This document shows positions 21,704 to 35,156 of a DNA stretch of 64,000 nucleotides, one piece after another (position 1 is the stretch's first letter; every line of letters begins with the position of its first letter). A program made the position numbers and the translations under genes. The notes under the pieces were generated by a model. It made no database searches and was not told the DNA's origin. It saw only the letters and a list, made by a program, of their open reading frames with translations. The DNA is from Psophocarpus tetragonolobus (Eukaryota; Streptophyta; Magnoliopsida; Fabales; Fabaceae), in contig CM075693.1 of the NCBI GenBank assembly GCA_037954015.1, forward strand, positions 46,031,206-46,095,205. Reading direction: 5' to 3'.

Positions 21704-24700
21704 ACAAGCTAAATCAACCAATGAATCTAAATTATAGAGGTTCTCATTACAATTTTCCATCAATGTCCCTTATGATGAAGAAATTATGAGTGTGATGCAC
21801 TCAAAGTCATGATACCAACTCATTCATAAATAATATTTAAGTATTCATGAAACATTGAAGAGGATGCAACCACAAAGCAATCATCTATACTGAAACATAT
21901 CAAAATGAGCTTCAATAAAGCCTTTATTTTGCCTTCTTTATCATATGATAATATCTATTGATTATGCAAATAATGACAATTGCTTGCTTTGAAATTAAGA
22001 TAGTAATGCATCCATAGATCCAATCAAATTTAATATCATGTATGTTTATAGCTATATTTTTATTCTTCTTTCTTCGTATTACAATTTTAAGCATGTATCC
22101 CTCATTTTTTGTTAGACTAAAGTCAAAATGTACTCACCCTTAAAAACACCTAGTGAAATTTAATTTCCCACCAACAACATTTTTTAATCCAATATTGCAT
22201 ATTGATGGCATGAAGATAATCTATAGTAGAAACAAAAGCAATAGAATCATAACAAAGCCATCCACCTCAACACCAAGAGTTGCAAAAACATAAAAAAATA
22301 GGGAAGAGAAAAAATACCTAGTTCTTCCCATTAGTGATAACATTATCTTTCTTGGCCTAGCAATCATAGAAAAGTTGTATGTAATAATTAGTACCAGAGA
22401 ATGGCCAAGACAGGAACAACAATTCACAAGGATAATATTACATATTATTGGCTTGAAGATTAGCCGATGGTGGTGGGTAGGCATTTATGGTTTGATAGAG
22501 TAACAACCACCATGTTTGTGAGGGTGAGGGAGAGATAGGTTGGTGGGTAAGCAATAGTGGACCGACCACCAATGGTGGTGGTAAGCATCGAGAGATTGAC
22601 AATGGCTTATTGTCGTGACTCTATAAAGGTTAGGGAAAGGATATTGCTCAACAAGAGAGGGTGAGTTAACCTTATTGAATTAGTGAATGTATGAGCCATG
22701 ATTAAACACACAATTATTTTTTGGTGGGTCACGGACCAGTTCAACCCGAATCCATCTAACTCTCAAGCCGAGTGAGTTAGTTACTACATCACTTACATTT
22801 GGTGAATTTATCAAGTTTTTGGTTAGGCAGTCAAATTGAACCATCAGGCCAGACCCATTTGTTATATTGATCCCTCACAAAGAAAAGTTTGTCAAAGCAT
22901 GAATAAATAAACATATGCACTATGGGAAAACCATAACTAATAGGTATTTCATTAATGGTTGGTTTTCATCAATGCATAAAAGACTTAAAAAATTTGTCAT
23001 TAGATATGCTTTTAATCATATCGTAGAGGAATGTGATAGAGTTAAATATGTTGTCACTAATTGTTCTATTTGAGGTTGCACACTTAAGTATACACATGAT
23101 TTCCCAGGTACATGTGAACTTACCATATATGTTTCAGTTCCATTCTCATGATGCTATTAATGCCTTATGGAAGAGGTTAAGTTATACTAATCAAGGGTCA
23201 AATGAACAATGGGTTGAGTTTTTTATTGAACAAGAAATAAATATTATTTTCAAGCACTTTAAGAAAATACAGTGAAATGTAAATAACTAAAGAAATAGTG
23301 ACTTTTCACTCATTTTCTTGGTACTTTCTTTACTATTGAACTAGAGAAATAACAAGTTTCAATTCATTTTTTCCTACACAAGTAACCTTCTGCTTCCTTG
23401 CAATTGAACAAAGCCTTAAAAGGTAGTGAGTAACGACTTATTTCTCTAGATTAAATTCCTAATAATTGTGTCAACAATTATGGGCTTTGAATCCTAACCA
23501 ATTTATCCATTTTTGGAGTACTCAAATCATTAGCTACCACATTTAACATTTGACCACCGACCTTAAGCCATTTTGAAGGACCTCTTTTGTTGGGAATACA
23601 AACTTTAGTGTGAATGTCTAACCCCATACACATGTTCCATCCCTGACTTCCAAGTTGTATAACTTCTCACAAGATTCATCGATGTATCTAATAAGACCAC
23701 ATAAGTGATAAAAAGGCCCCAGTGTTAGGTTCAGAAGGTTTGTAGGACCATATAATCCCCTAAGTGGATTAGATAAATAGAATTAAGATTTACCTTTTAA
23801 CATTTATCTTGAAAGATATTTTACAAATAAGGGAATAACATTATAATATAAGATTGAAATGAGTCATATAATGGTTGTATAACTCACTAAGATGCAAACA
23901 TTATAAGATAAAAAGGTTTGTATGAGAAGTGTTTACTCAAATAAAGCACTAAACGCATAAGCAAGTAAAGTCACTCATAATATAATCTCATTATATAACA
24001 AAATAGAAGATTGAAAAAGTATCTAATGATAGTATTAATAGTACCAGGTTTCTATTTATACGCATAGACCATCAACCAAAACATAGAAGCTTTCAAGATA
24101 GTCTCATGTACTGACAAAAGTTTTGTTATGTTGAGAATATAAGAATCATCCTATGATATAGTCTTCTAATGAATGTTTTTATAATCTTACTAACCAAAGA
24201 TGATCCATCTAACAAGATAGTGACATGAAAATATTAAACATTCATATTTTGGTCAAAGCACTTACTATTAGCATAATTTATGAATGAAGTCAAAACGGGA
24301 AGAAAGTCAATAGACGACAAATATATAGTGTTTCAGTTTGAACAAACAATGAATTTCATGGAAAAGCCTTATACGAGAAAGAGACACTATCTGAACGACT
24401 ATCTACATCAATGCTTATATAAAAGCATCCCATGCATGAAGATAGGTTAATGATAATGTACACATAAAACTACTTTTTGTATAACATCAAAGTATCAAAA
24501 TCCTTCTTTGCTGAATTCAACCTATAGTTATACTTTTATCTTGAGTGATAAGAAACTTTTACAATCAACTTGCTAGTGAGCATTAATTGTATATTCTTCA
24601 ATTAGTGAAGTTATTTATTGAGTGAATTGAATATCCTCTTTGTGAGAGTAACCTTGTACTAAACTCATCCTTTTAGTTGATTTCTAAGTCACGAGTGACT

Positions 24701-25340
24701 TATTATTCAAAGACTACTAGGTGATAGCTAGGAGTGATTTTGTATACATGCTCTTAAACTCGGGGAAGTTTAAGGGTAAAACAAGAGCGATTAGTGTATT
24801 CATCATAAGTTAGGAGTATTAGTGAATACTCATTTGTATTTCAAGTTTAAAATAGTGGAACCTTCCAAGAGGTGTTTGGAAGAGAGTTAGATGTAGCTCA
24901 ATTTTGAATGAATCAGTACAAAAATACTCACATCGCCTTCTGTTACAACGTTTATATTTACTATTTGATTTTACATAAAATGTTTTACAAACGAATATTT
25001 GTGAAATATATTTAAAACAATAGATAGTCTGACGAATCATCGATGCTTTTAAGAAACTCTATAAAACTTCTTAAAAAGAAAGTCTTTTCAAAAGGATTAT
25101 GAAAAACTTTCTATTAGCTCTTGAAACCCTTTTCTAGACCTAACTTGTCATTTCACCTAGTCTTTCATACTTAAATTAACCACCTTTGAATCAATTCCAA
25201 CTTTCTATATCTTTTTCATGCACTTAAATGACATTTTGACATCGATAAAAACTCTAACTCTAACTCTCATAAAGGACATTCATGGGCTAATATTATTCTT
25301 ATCATCATTAGTGAGTTTTTCCTCCTGCACCTCCATGTTT
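21704..25340 (+). other. Intergenic with LTR-like remnants, no gene seen
   Basis: I saw no convincing coding region. About 24500-25050 (TTGAGTGATAAG, GTAACCTTGTAC, CAGTACAAAAATACTC) has the look of a copia LTR 3' half, but no partner LTR or TSD was found. GGTGGT-rich patches near 22470-22590 are not coding. Confidence 0.4.
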
Positions 25341-25354
25341 TCTCGTTACACCTC

Positions 25355-25835
25355 CATAACCCTATGAAACGTCAAAAATACCTTTAGGTAAAAAAATTTA
25401 AAACTTCATCTCTTTCGTGCCTTTCCTTCATTCAATCTTAAGCTATCCTCTTCAAATCCAAATGCACCTCTATTTGTGACCTCTATTGCACCTATTGGGT
25501 CTCTGCTGCACCTTGTCGCGACCTCCGCTGCACCTCGTTGCACCTCTGTTGGTTGTGCCTGTCTCAACCTCCATTGCATTCTCGACACCTCCATTTCTTG
25601 CGCCCCTTCATTCATCACGTGTGTCCGCATTTGTTCTTTGTTCTCGTGCACCGGGTATATGAGTCTAGATTGGGTAATTCGGACTTGCAAAAACAATTTT
25701 TTTTTTACAAGTTCAAATTGGTTAATCCGAACTTGCAAAAGCATCAAGGTGCGAGAAGACGAAGAAAATGAGAGATATGAAAATTTTAACTTTTTTGTAC
25801 CTAAGAGTATTTTTGACATAAAAAATATGGAGGTG
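25355..25835. mobile_element. Inverted-repeat element, ACACCTCCAT ends
   Basis: About 25355-25430 and 25760-25835 are inverted copies sharing ACACCTCCAT, GTCAAAAATAC and TAGGTA. The interior is more GC-rich, with repeated TGCACCTC phrases. It is non-coding; the overlapping ORFs on both strands come from the repeat. The family is not identified. Confidence 0.55.
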
Positions 25836-25894
25836 TAGACAAAAAAACTCTATCATAGTCTTGGAAATCACCAATGAAATTGTGTTGTTTCTCC

Positions 25895-26430
25895 TTACAC
25901 CTCCATAAACTTCTTCTTACACCTTCATAATATATTAAAGACCGAAACATCATTGAGTCACTCTTTGGAATAAGTAATTTAGATTTGGTTTTGACAAATT
26001 TGGATCACCTAATTCAAACTCATTACAATATTTTTTTTAGTTTGGATTAAGTAATCTTGAAGTTTTTTTTCCACTAATTCATATTCATTAAAACTATGCT
26101 TTGTAATACAAATACAAATTAGGTAATTTACTTGTAAAAAAACTCCAAATTACCCAATATGGAGGTTTTTTACAAGTCCATATTACCTAATCTAAACTTG
26201 TAAAATGATAGATTTGTAGGAATTCAGATTTGTGAAAATAAAAACCCTTAAATTACCTAATCCGAACTTAAAAAAAATTAATGAATTCAGATTAGGTGAT
26301 TTGGATTTTGCAAAAAACCAAATTTGAATTAAGCATCACTCGAGAGTATTTTGATCCTTTAATATATTATGAAAGTGCAAGAAAAAATTTATAGAAGTGT
26401 AAGGAGAAATTTATGGAGGTGTATAATTTT
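25895..26430. mobile_element. Second inverted-repeat element, ACACCTCCAT ends
   Basis: The left arm (TCCTTACACCTCCATAAA ... TTCATAATATATTAAAG) is inverted at about 26345-26430. Between the arms the AATTACCTAATCCGAA-type motif recurs in both orientations. It is related in terminal sequence to its left neighbour 25355-25835. No coding capacity. Confidence 0.55.
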
Positions 26431-27061
26431 ACCAAAATATTCTTAGTTAATTTATAGTAAATGACATTTCTCTTATGAACATTGAAAGATGTTGCTAAAG
26501 ATGATGTATATCAATAAAATAATGATAATTTTAGAAGTTAACCTTAAATTTAATATTTTTAACTAAGATGATGAAAGACATAATTTTAAAGATTTTTTTC
26601 ATTTTTTAAAAGATTCTTTTCTATTATTTCTTATTAAAACACCATTAGTTATGTTGTAATAAATGTCTTTTGTGCAATAATATGATTAAGTGTCAAAGCG
26701 TCTTTGTTGAAAATGTTAACAATAATGTTAAATATTTAACATTAATAGAAATATACATTATTAATTTAAAATTATAACATATATTGGATTAATTGAAAAG
26801 AAGGTGATCCTTTTTCTTAGAATTTAAAATGGAGGGTATAAAATAATGGACGGTTTTGAATGAATCACAAAAGATGTGAACAAAATTATGGTATTTGTGA
26901 ATGTGATTATTAATTAAGGAGCAGCCTGCCATATATACTATTTTTATGTTTTATTTTAAAAGGGGTGGGCAGTGGAGTTCGGAATGAAAATGAAAAGGGA
27001 TAAACGAGAATGAGACTAGGAGAGGAGAGAGAGAATTGAGTGGAAAAGGAATGCGAAAACG
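26431..27061 (+). promoter_or_regulatory. Upstream region of the START gene
   Basis: AT-rich to about 26930, with a TATA-like ATATATA at 26931-26937. A purine-rich GA leader (near 27010-27045) ends at the ATG at 27062. Promoter identity is inferred from position; nothing else is recognised here. Confidence 0.4.
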
Positions 27062-30000
27062 ATGATGATGAACATCTATGCCTACGGGGTCGCGGTTGCG
27101 GTTGCGGTTGCGGTTGCGGTTGCGGCTGTTGTTCTTTTCCTTATACTGTTATTATTACGTTGGCACCGTAACAGTTTTTTCTTCGCTTCATCTCCGTCTC
27201 CATCCACTTCCTTATTGCTCTCTGATTCTATTTCCAGGTCTGATTTCTCCTTAGTTTATGGTGATTTGATTTCTTGTTATTGTTTTGGGGCTTTGATTAG
27301 GAATTTATACTTTATGGTTTTATAGCCTTGCACTTTCGGCGGTTTATGATCACTCATCTTCCTCCTCTTGTCTGTACATTCTCAGTCGCGGAAATGTTGA
27401 CTTCTTTTTGGGTTCAGCTTCTAAATTATCTTGCCCCAAAACATATCTCTATCAATGACATGAAAAAGAATCTAAGCTGATTGCTACCTCATTTGTTGGT
27501 CCCAATGATCAATTAGCTAACATCTTCACCCGGTCTATTCATGGACCATGGATATCATACATTAGCAAGCTAGGTTACACATGAGCAAAAGGGGGAGTGT
27601 GGAATGTTTCAGATTGTGATTGATATAAGCTGAGATTGTGTTAGAATATTTGTTGAAAATTTTTCCTTTTATTAGCTACACATAATTAGGCTAGAGTAAA
27701 TTGGTGAACATGTGATATTTTTTCCTTACTGTTATTAACTCTCTTTGTACAAAGTTTTCTATATAATATAATTGTTGGTTTAGAGGCTCACTGTCAACTC
27801 AAGCAAGTTTTTACTCAAATATTTGTCCGTCTCTAATATAAACAAGGCCTTAACTTAAACAGAATGAACAATGATTGATTGCCATTGCTCTAATTTTTCT
27901 CTTTTCTCTTGATTGTTTGCCTCTTCTCTAATTATACATTAATTGTGAAGTTATGGTTTGTTGTATTTCAATAGTTTCTGTCCTTCATTTATAATTCTTG
28001 AGCAGTAGTTTTGATGCATTTGTTTGCTTAGAAGGATACAAGGAATGATTCAAGGTGAAAAATGACCTTGTGAATGTAAATCAGAAACATTTGATAGTCT
28101 AATACCTTATTCTCGTATAAATTTTTGGAATCTTAACTAAATTGTTTTTTCAAAAAAATTGAATATGATGTTTCAGCAACAAAGATGTTATAATTCTGTA
28201 ACACGAACCAAGATTGTGAAAATGTATTGAAAAGTGAAAACATTAAGCACACAGAGCACACAGAAGATTGCTTTTAAATTCAGCAGCTAAGATTTTATTA
28301 AGGTATCAACTATCAAGTGATCTTACTTCACTTTTAATATTTTACATGCAAATAGTTCCCACATTCAGTTTAGCACTTTAACGTGAGGATTTCAAGCATA
28401 CGACTTTCAGTGCGTATTTTTTATCAATGAAAGTTTTAGCACTAATTTCAGTTTAAACTGGCACACCTGAATGCCCTAATTCCAATCATATTCATAGTGG
28501 TTTCTTTGATGTTATTAACTAGCATCGAGTCAGGTGCATAATAAGATTATTTGACAATGTTAAAGTTTTTTGTCTACTCTTGCAGAACCTCAAATTTTGT
28601 GACAGATGCAGATTTGAAAATTTTAATGGAGATTTTGGATGAGAAGCTTGAGAATGATAAATGGGAGGATGTTTTAGATAAAAGAAACCATCATCTGCAC
28701 TACAATGTGAAATGCTGCAAGCCTAAGGTTACTGATTTTATTTTTTTAACTTGGTTGCAGCCTTGAATTGATCATGGTTTTTTCTAGGAATGTGTAACAC
28801 ACAACTTCTTTGTTTTAATAATAATAAAATGTTACTGTCATAAATGTAGTGTGCCTGTTGTCTGAAGTTTATGATGCTTTAATTGTCATATAATGAATAA
28901 AGCATCTCCGTTCTTCACTCTTTTCTCTCTCACACAATGTTCAAGAATGCCCAGGTACAGATATAAATGCAGAGTTAAACCATCCTCTGGTGCACTGTGT
29001 CCTCTTATTAGCATATTCTTGTATAGTTCAGTAGTGAGTTATTGTATCCAAGCTAAGGAAAAATAGAATATAGTTGATTAGTTTTTCATGCCCAAGTCAT
29101 TTTTTCAGTTAAATGATATAATAATATCAGGTTAGTAATGTTACATCTGGTTCTTGTTCTGCTCTTCCAGTGTGTAATCTTAATTTTGATAACTTCTAAG
29201 TCAGTAACTGCTATATGCAAATAAAAACAGAATGTTTTTTAAAACGATCTCTAAACTACATATAGTTGTTTCTCCATTGATGTTGCAGAATGGTCCCCTG
29301 AGATATTTGAGCAAGACTGTGTTCAATGATATTTCATCTGAGATGCTACGGAACTTCTACATGGACAATGATTACAGAAAGCAGTGGGATAAAACATTGG
29401 TTGAGCATAATCAACTGCAGGTAGACAAATCTGGTGGAATTGAAGTTGGTCATACAATTAAAAAGTTCCCTCTTTTAAAGCCGAGAGAATATGTGCTGGC
29501 TTGGAAGTTGTGGGAGGCGAATGATAAAACATTTTACTGTTTTATGAAGGTAATACCCCAAGTATGTTTTTTTGTATAATAATAATGTGAATAATTGCTT
29601 TTATCTGCTGCTGATGCTGTTAATGCACATTTTTATGCCCCATATATCTGTGAATCATGATTGCATTAATATATGGGTGTAGTTACAGCTATATCTCTCC
29701 CTTCTTTGTACCTTGTCCTTTTTCCCCCTATCATTTTGGAGGAAGAATGAAGAGAGAAACTGAACTTTGTTTATCATGAAAATGAGAAAAGTTACAGATA
29801 TATCTCTCCCTTCTTTGTCCCTTGTCCCTTGCTTTATTTAGTTTACATACCAAGGATTTATCAGCAATTTCAAAACCTTGAGGTTGAGACATATAGACTT
29901 CCTCTTGAAGAAGACCATTGAGGAATCCATTATTTACATCAAGTTGAACTAGAGGCCACTGTATGTTAGAAAATCACAGGACCTGTAACGAAGAATTAGG

Positions 30001-33000
30001 AATAATGTTTTGTGAAAAAAAAAAAAAAAACTCTGCTCTTCCTCCTTGGAGCCATTCTCATTAAATAGCCGATAGAAGCTTTACAATAGAAGAGATGTTA
30101 CAATTGTTTTACAACTCAACTACAAGAAATTGTAACATCTAATTAAATAGAAATGTAACATCTAATTAAATATTAAATCAGCCAGCCTTACTGACAGATT
30201 ATTCTGTATGCAGTAGTAATTAGTAATCAATAATTACTAATTAAAAATAAATATAACAACATAAAGGACATTAACATTTTAGCATTCGCCATCAAATTGA
30301 TCTTCATTGATCAACCAACAACAATTTGCCAACAAGAAACTGATACCACTGTTTAGTCATAGCCTTGGTTAAGATATCAACACTTGAAGAGCAGTAGAAA
30401 TATGCAGAAGAGAGATAAATAATGGGCTAAGGCTTCTCTTATGTAATGACAGTCTACTTCTATATGTTTTATGGGCTCATGAAACATAGTATTTGTGGTA
30501 ATTTGATGAAACTTGTATTATCAGCATAAAGAGGAGTAGGATCATAATGGAAAAGCTAAGTGGTTGAGAAGGTCAACTAGACGGATGAGGAATGACAGGA
30601 TCTAGAGTTGGATCATAATCTTGAAGGGGTTCAAAGTCACGAGACAATGTCTTTCATGTACAAAATCAGGTTTAAATTGTTCCACAGTTGTCAAACCAGT
30701 AGAAAATTGAGGCATATAAGATGATGATAAATATGGTGGTTCTGCATATGATGGAAAGAAGTATTGATTTTCAAAGAAAATAACATTTCTAGATATTCTC
30801 ATACAACACACATATAGATCATAACAACTTTTGAGAATTAGAATAACCCAGAAAAGTATGCTTGGCAGATTGAGCACCAAGTTTATGACGTTCATGACCA
30901 GGAATATGCACAAAACAAACACAATTAAATGTACAAAGATTAGAATATGAAAGAGAATGTCCATACAATTTATAGAAGGGAGACACATTATCCAAAACAA
31001 AGATGGAAGATGATTTATGAAATGAACAGATGTAGGAAGGGTTTCACACAAAAAAAAAAGGAGGAACCGAAGATTCAAGTAAAAGAATTCTCACCATATC
31101 AAGAAGATGATATTTTTTCTCTCAACGATACCATTTTGTTGTTGTGTTTTCGGACAAGATTGCTGAGAGAGAATTCCTTTATCTTGTAGAAAGATATTAA
31201 ATTCACTTGACATATATTCTTAACCAGAATCAGATCTTAAAATTTTTATATTTGCTGAAAATTAAGCTAAAAGCTACAAACCTTAAAAAAGCAGGAAAAG
31301 CTTCTGCCTTAGACTGATGAAAATAAATCCCTGTAAAACGACTGTAATCACCTATGAGTGTCACAAAATACTTATTTATAATGTGTATGGGAAATAACAT
31401 GTGTAATGCCTCAAATAGCACTATGAATGAAATCAAAACAATGAGTTGCAGTGTTGGGAAAAGGCAGAATTTTACTTTTTCCAAGTTTGCATGTGATACA
31501 ATCAAAGGAAACATTGAGAGAACAAGAATATGTATTGCCCAATGAACAGATTTTAACAAAGTACTTAGTACATGATAGTTTAGATGACCTAAACGCTTAT
31601 GTGTTAGGAACCCAGAATTGAAAAGAGAGAAAGAGAAAGAACTTTATTGAATAGAGAGAAAAGAACAGAAAATAGGAGACAATTCCCTTCTCCAAGGGGA
31701 ATATTCCCCTTACAAAGGATTTCTCCTTTCACAACGAGTTAATGATCAATTTACAATGACAACCAAAACTCCTTCTCCCCTATCCTGCTTCCCCTATCTT
31801 TGGCTAATAACCCCTCTAACTAACTAACAAGCCATTAATATTCTAAACTCCCTACTTCTTATATCCTAACAATACACCCCTCCTAAATATCAACCTTGTC
31901 CTCAAGGTTTGCATTTGAAAATTGGAATTTCACATTGAAATGACTCACTTCCTCAAATTTTCTGTGACTGCTAGGAGAAAATTGCAACCATTGTATTGTA
32001 GCTTAGCAGGGAATAGTACAATACCACTATTTGCCAACTCAGGTCCGGGGGCTTTGGTGATGGGGTTACAAGGTGGGGCTCTGTATAACTTTAATCATCA
32101 GGACTGCCTCAGGACATTCCTTTTGCCTTGGTTCCATGGTTGAACTGTCAGCCATATATGCCACAAAGTTTAACGATAAAGGCTCACCCAACAAATTTGA
32201 GTTCCCAGATTCCAACACCATTTATATTCCAATTGATTGCTGTATGAGGCTTGCTGCTGGTGTTTGAAACAAAGATTGAATTTGAGCCCATGGAAGGTTC
32301 CCAACTTGAGACTTAGGATGGTCTTTGATTGGGGACTCTTCAACAACCAGCTCGGCATTTCATTCAAGTTTATATAAAAAAAACTGGTTTTTTTCTTCTA
32401 TGCAATGATTGATTTCTTGTCATTTTTTATCATGAACCATGTCAGGAATGTGAGCATGCTTTGGCACCACGACAGAGAAAGTATGTACGAGTTGAGTTTT
32501 TTAGATCTGGATGGAGAATAAGAGACGGTAGGTTCTTTGTTTGTTCCAAGATTTTTTTCATTAAAATCAAACATTTTTCAGTGATCTACATGGAAGTGGG
32601 ATTTTTTTTTTTTTTTAACTTAGTAAATTGAGTTAGAATATTTGGCCTAATTTTGTGTATTAAATTTTCTATGTAATTATTCTCTAAATAAATTGTTAGG
32701 TTGAGTGTGTTTTTCACTCCAGCAATTTTCTCAAATTAATAGAATTTAATTTTTATCTTTAGTTAGCTTGTACAGATTCTTAGGCTCTTGATAACCTGTA
32801 AGGGTTTTTAGTCTCTCGAGGTTCCCAAGTTAAAAGTGATAAAGTCTTTATATAGATGCAATTGGTGTTATTGATAATGGATAGTGGTCTATAACTGCAA
32901 GCCAAAAAACGTTATGAAAATATAACAGGTGCTATAACAGGTTATGACAAAAGCATAACAGTAAAAAATGCAGAATTATAATTACAATGCATAAATAATT

Positions 33001-34317
33001 AAAGACAAATATAAAATAAATAAATAATAACAAGTTTAGAACTTCAAATATCTATAAAATGATAGCAAACTATCAAGTTTAAAGTTAAAGAAACCAATGA
33101 TGATAAAATGATTAACAACTAACAAGCATAACTTAACACAACATAACTTAAATGTCCTAATATTCTAATTCTCTGCATCAACACCAATATTATCTTCAAT
33201 GTTACTGTCCAATGAAGGATAACCCTCTCCCTCTTCTCCTTCAGAGACAATGCTAGAATTGTCAATCTTGTCAGAGTTAAGTAGTATTTCATTCTTTTCT
33301 TAAGAGTCAAAGCTATAAAAAAACTCATGTTCATCCTCAACAGGCTGAACTACAACCTTCTCTTTGCCTTTTCCTCTTCCTTTTGTTGAGGTTGAAATTG
33401 TACATGTTCCTTTCTTTGAAGGTTGGGGATATCGAATAACAACATGGCACTTGATGGCTCTCACTCCTTTCTTTTTTTCCTCCAAGTATAAGTTCTTGGC
33501 TCTCCAACCCCAGAAGCTTAATTTTTGCCTTATCCGACACAAAAGCCTTATCCAACACTTGATATACTAAATTGTATAATGCACCACAACAACCTTTTTG
33601 TATTTCTGCACATTTATTCAGAGTTTGATGCTGTTGAAAATCTTTATTTGTATTTGCAACCAGTGGTCTTCTTGTACTCCCTTTTAATTTATACTCCCTA
33701 GTCCCTTCATTTCAAATTGATTCATGTTTTAGTGTTAAGTAAAAATTCCATATTGACCGATGATTTTAATTCTCAACAAGATATTAAAATATTTATTCTA
33801 ATTTTATACTTAAATAAATATTGTTTTCTTGAAAGACTTAATAATAAATTTATTGAAATTAAGAAACAAGAGAGATAGTATATTTTAGCAAAATTATCTC
33901 CTAAATGTTATTTTCTTGGAATATTTTTTTTAATCTATGTGAAAAATATCTAAAACACAGTCATTTTAAAATAGAGGGAGTATTTCATTGCCTCAACAAC
34001 GAGTGAATGATTTCTAGCTCTGAAAGGACTGCTTTATGCTTGGCCTTTATATAATTACAGTACCTGGTAGCAATGCCTGTGAGATCACAATGTTTCATCA
34101 AGAAGATGCTGGTTTAAATATGGAGATGGCTAAGCTGGCCTTTCGCAAGGGCATATGGAATTATGTATGCAAGATGGATAATGCACTTAGAAGATACTCT
34201 GTTATAAGCTATCGTGTATCAAGTTCAGTTACCACTTCAGTCAATTTAATGCTGAAGGTTAGTGCTTTTAATTTCACCTATAATCATTTATTTATTTGTT
34301 GGATTGCTGATGCCTTT

Positions 34318-34374
<57 letters not shown>

Positions 34375-35113
34375 TAATAGATAGTTGCTTGAGGCAGATT
34401 TGTTTTATACTTCATATTTGTTCTTCATGATTAGCTATCACATAACAGTTAATAGCGAATAGCAGCTTGGCTTGGAGCACCACTCTCCAAAAACACTATA
34501 GTGGGATAGCGAGAGCTAGATGACCATTATTTAGATCCCTATATACATTACTATAATATCTCCTCCCCTTCAAACTCAAGGTGGTTGAGATGATGTAGAA
34601 GGCTCAAGGACATTGAGTTTGCTTATGAGAAAACATAATTTATTGAGAGAGAGGCTTGGTCAAAACATTAGTCCATTGATCGATAACAGGAGTGTGGTAC
34701 ACAAGCTATTTGTTGATCACCTTGTCTCTAACAAAGAAAATGTTGATTTCCATATGTTTGGCTCTGGCATGAAGAACGCAGTTATGAGATAGAGCTACAA
34801 CACTTTGATTATCACAGTAAACAATAGGTGTATGAACAGAAATTCCCAACTCTGTTAGAAGAGTTTGTATGTTGTGGTTTTAGCTACACTTTTGTATTTT
34901 GCTTTTCTGTTGGATCTAGCAACAACTTGTTGCTTTCTAAACCACCAAGATACTAGATTAGGACCAAAAAAGATGGCTGCTCTTGATGTAGACCTTTTGT
35001 CATCAACAAGGTTAATAGAATCAAGATTTTATTGTAATTTGGATAGAGGTTCATGAAATTGTAAACACTGAATCATTACTAAAAACATAAATTCTATAAG
35101 AATTATAAAATTC

Positions 35114-35156
<43 letters not shown>

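Noticed and set aside
22919..22935. CACTA transposon end (CACTATGGGAAAA)
   Set aside because: No matching inverted end or 3-bp duplication was found.
25406..25838. Overlapping ORFs on both strands (120-137 codons)
   Set aside because: They fall within an inverted-repeat element; Cys/His-rich or repetitive composition reflects the repeated TGCACCTC phrase.
34036..34377. 113-codon ORF ending in a long Asn run
   Set aside because: It is START exon 5 read into the intronic AAT microsatellite; the Asn tract is not coding.
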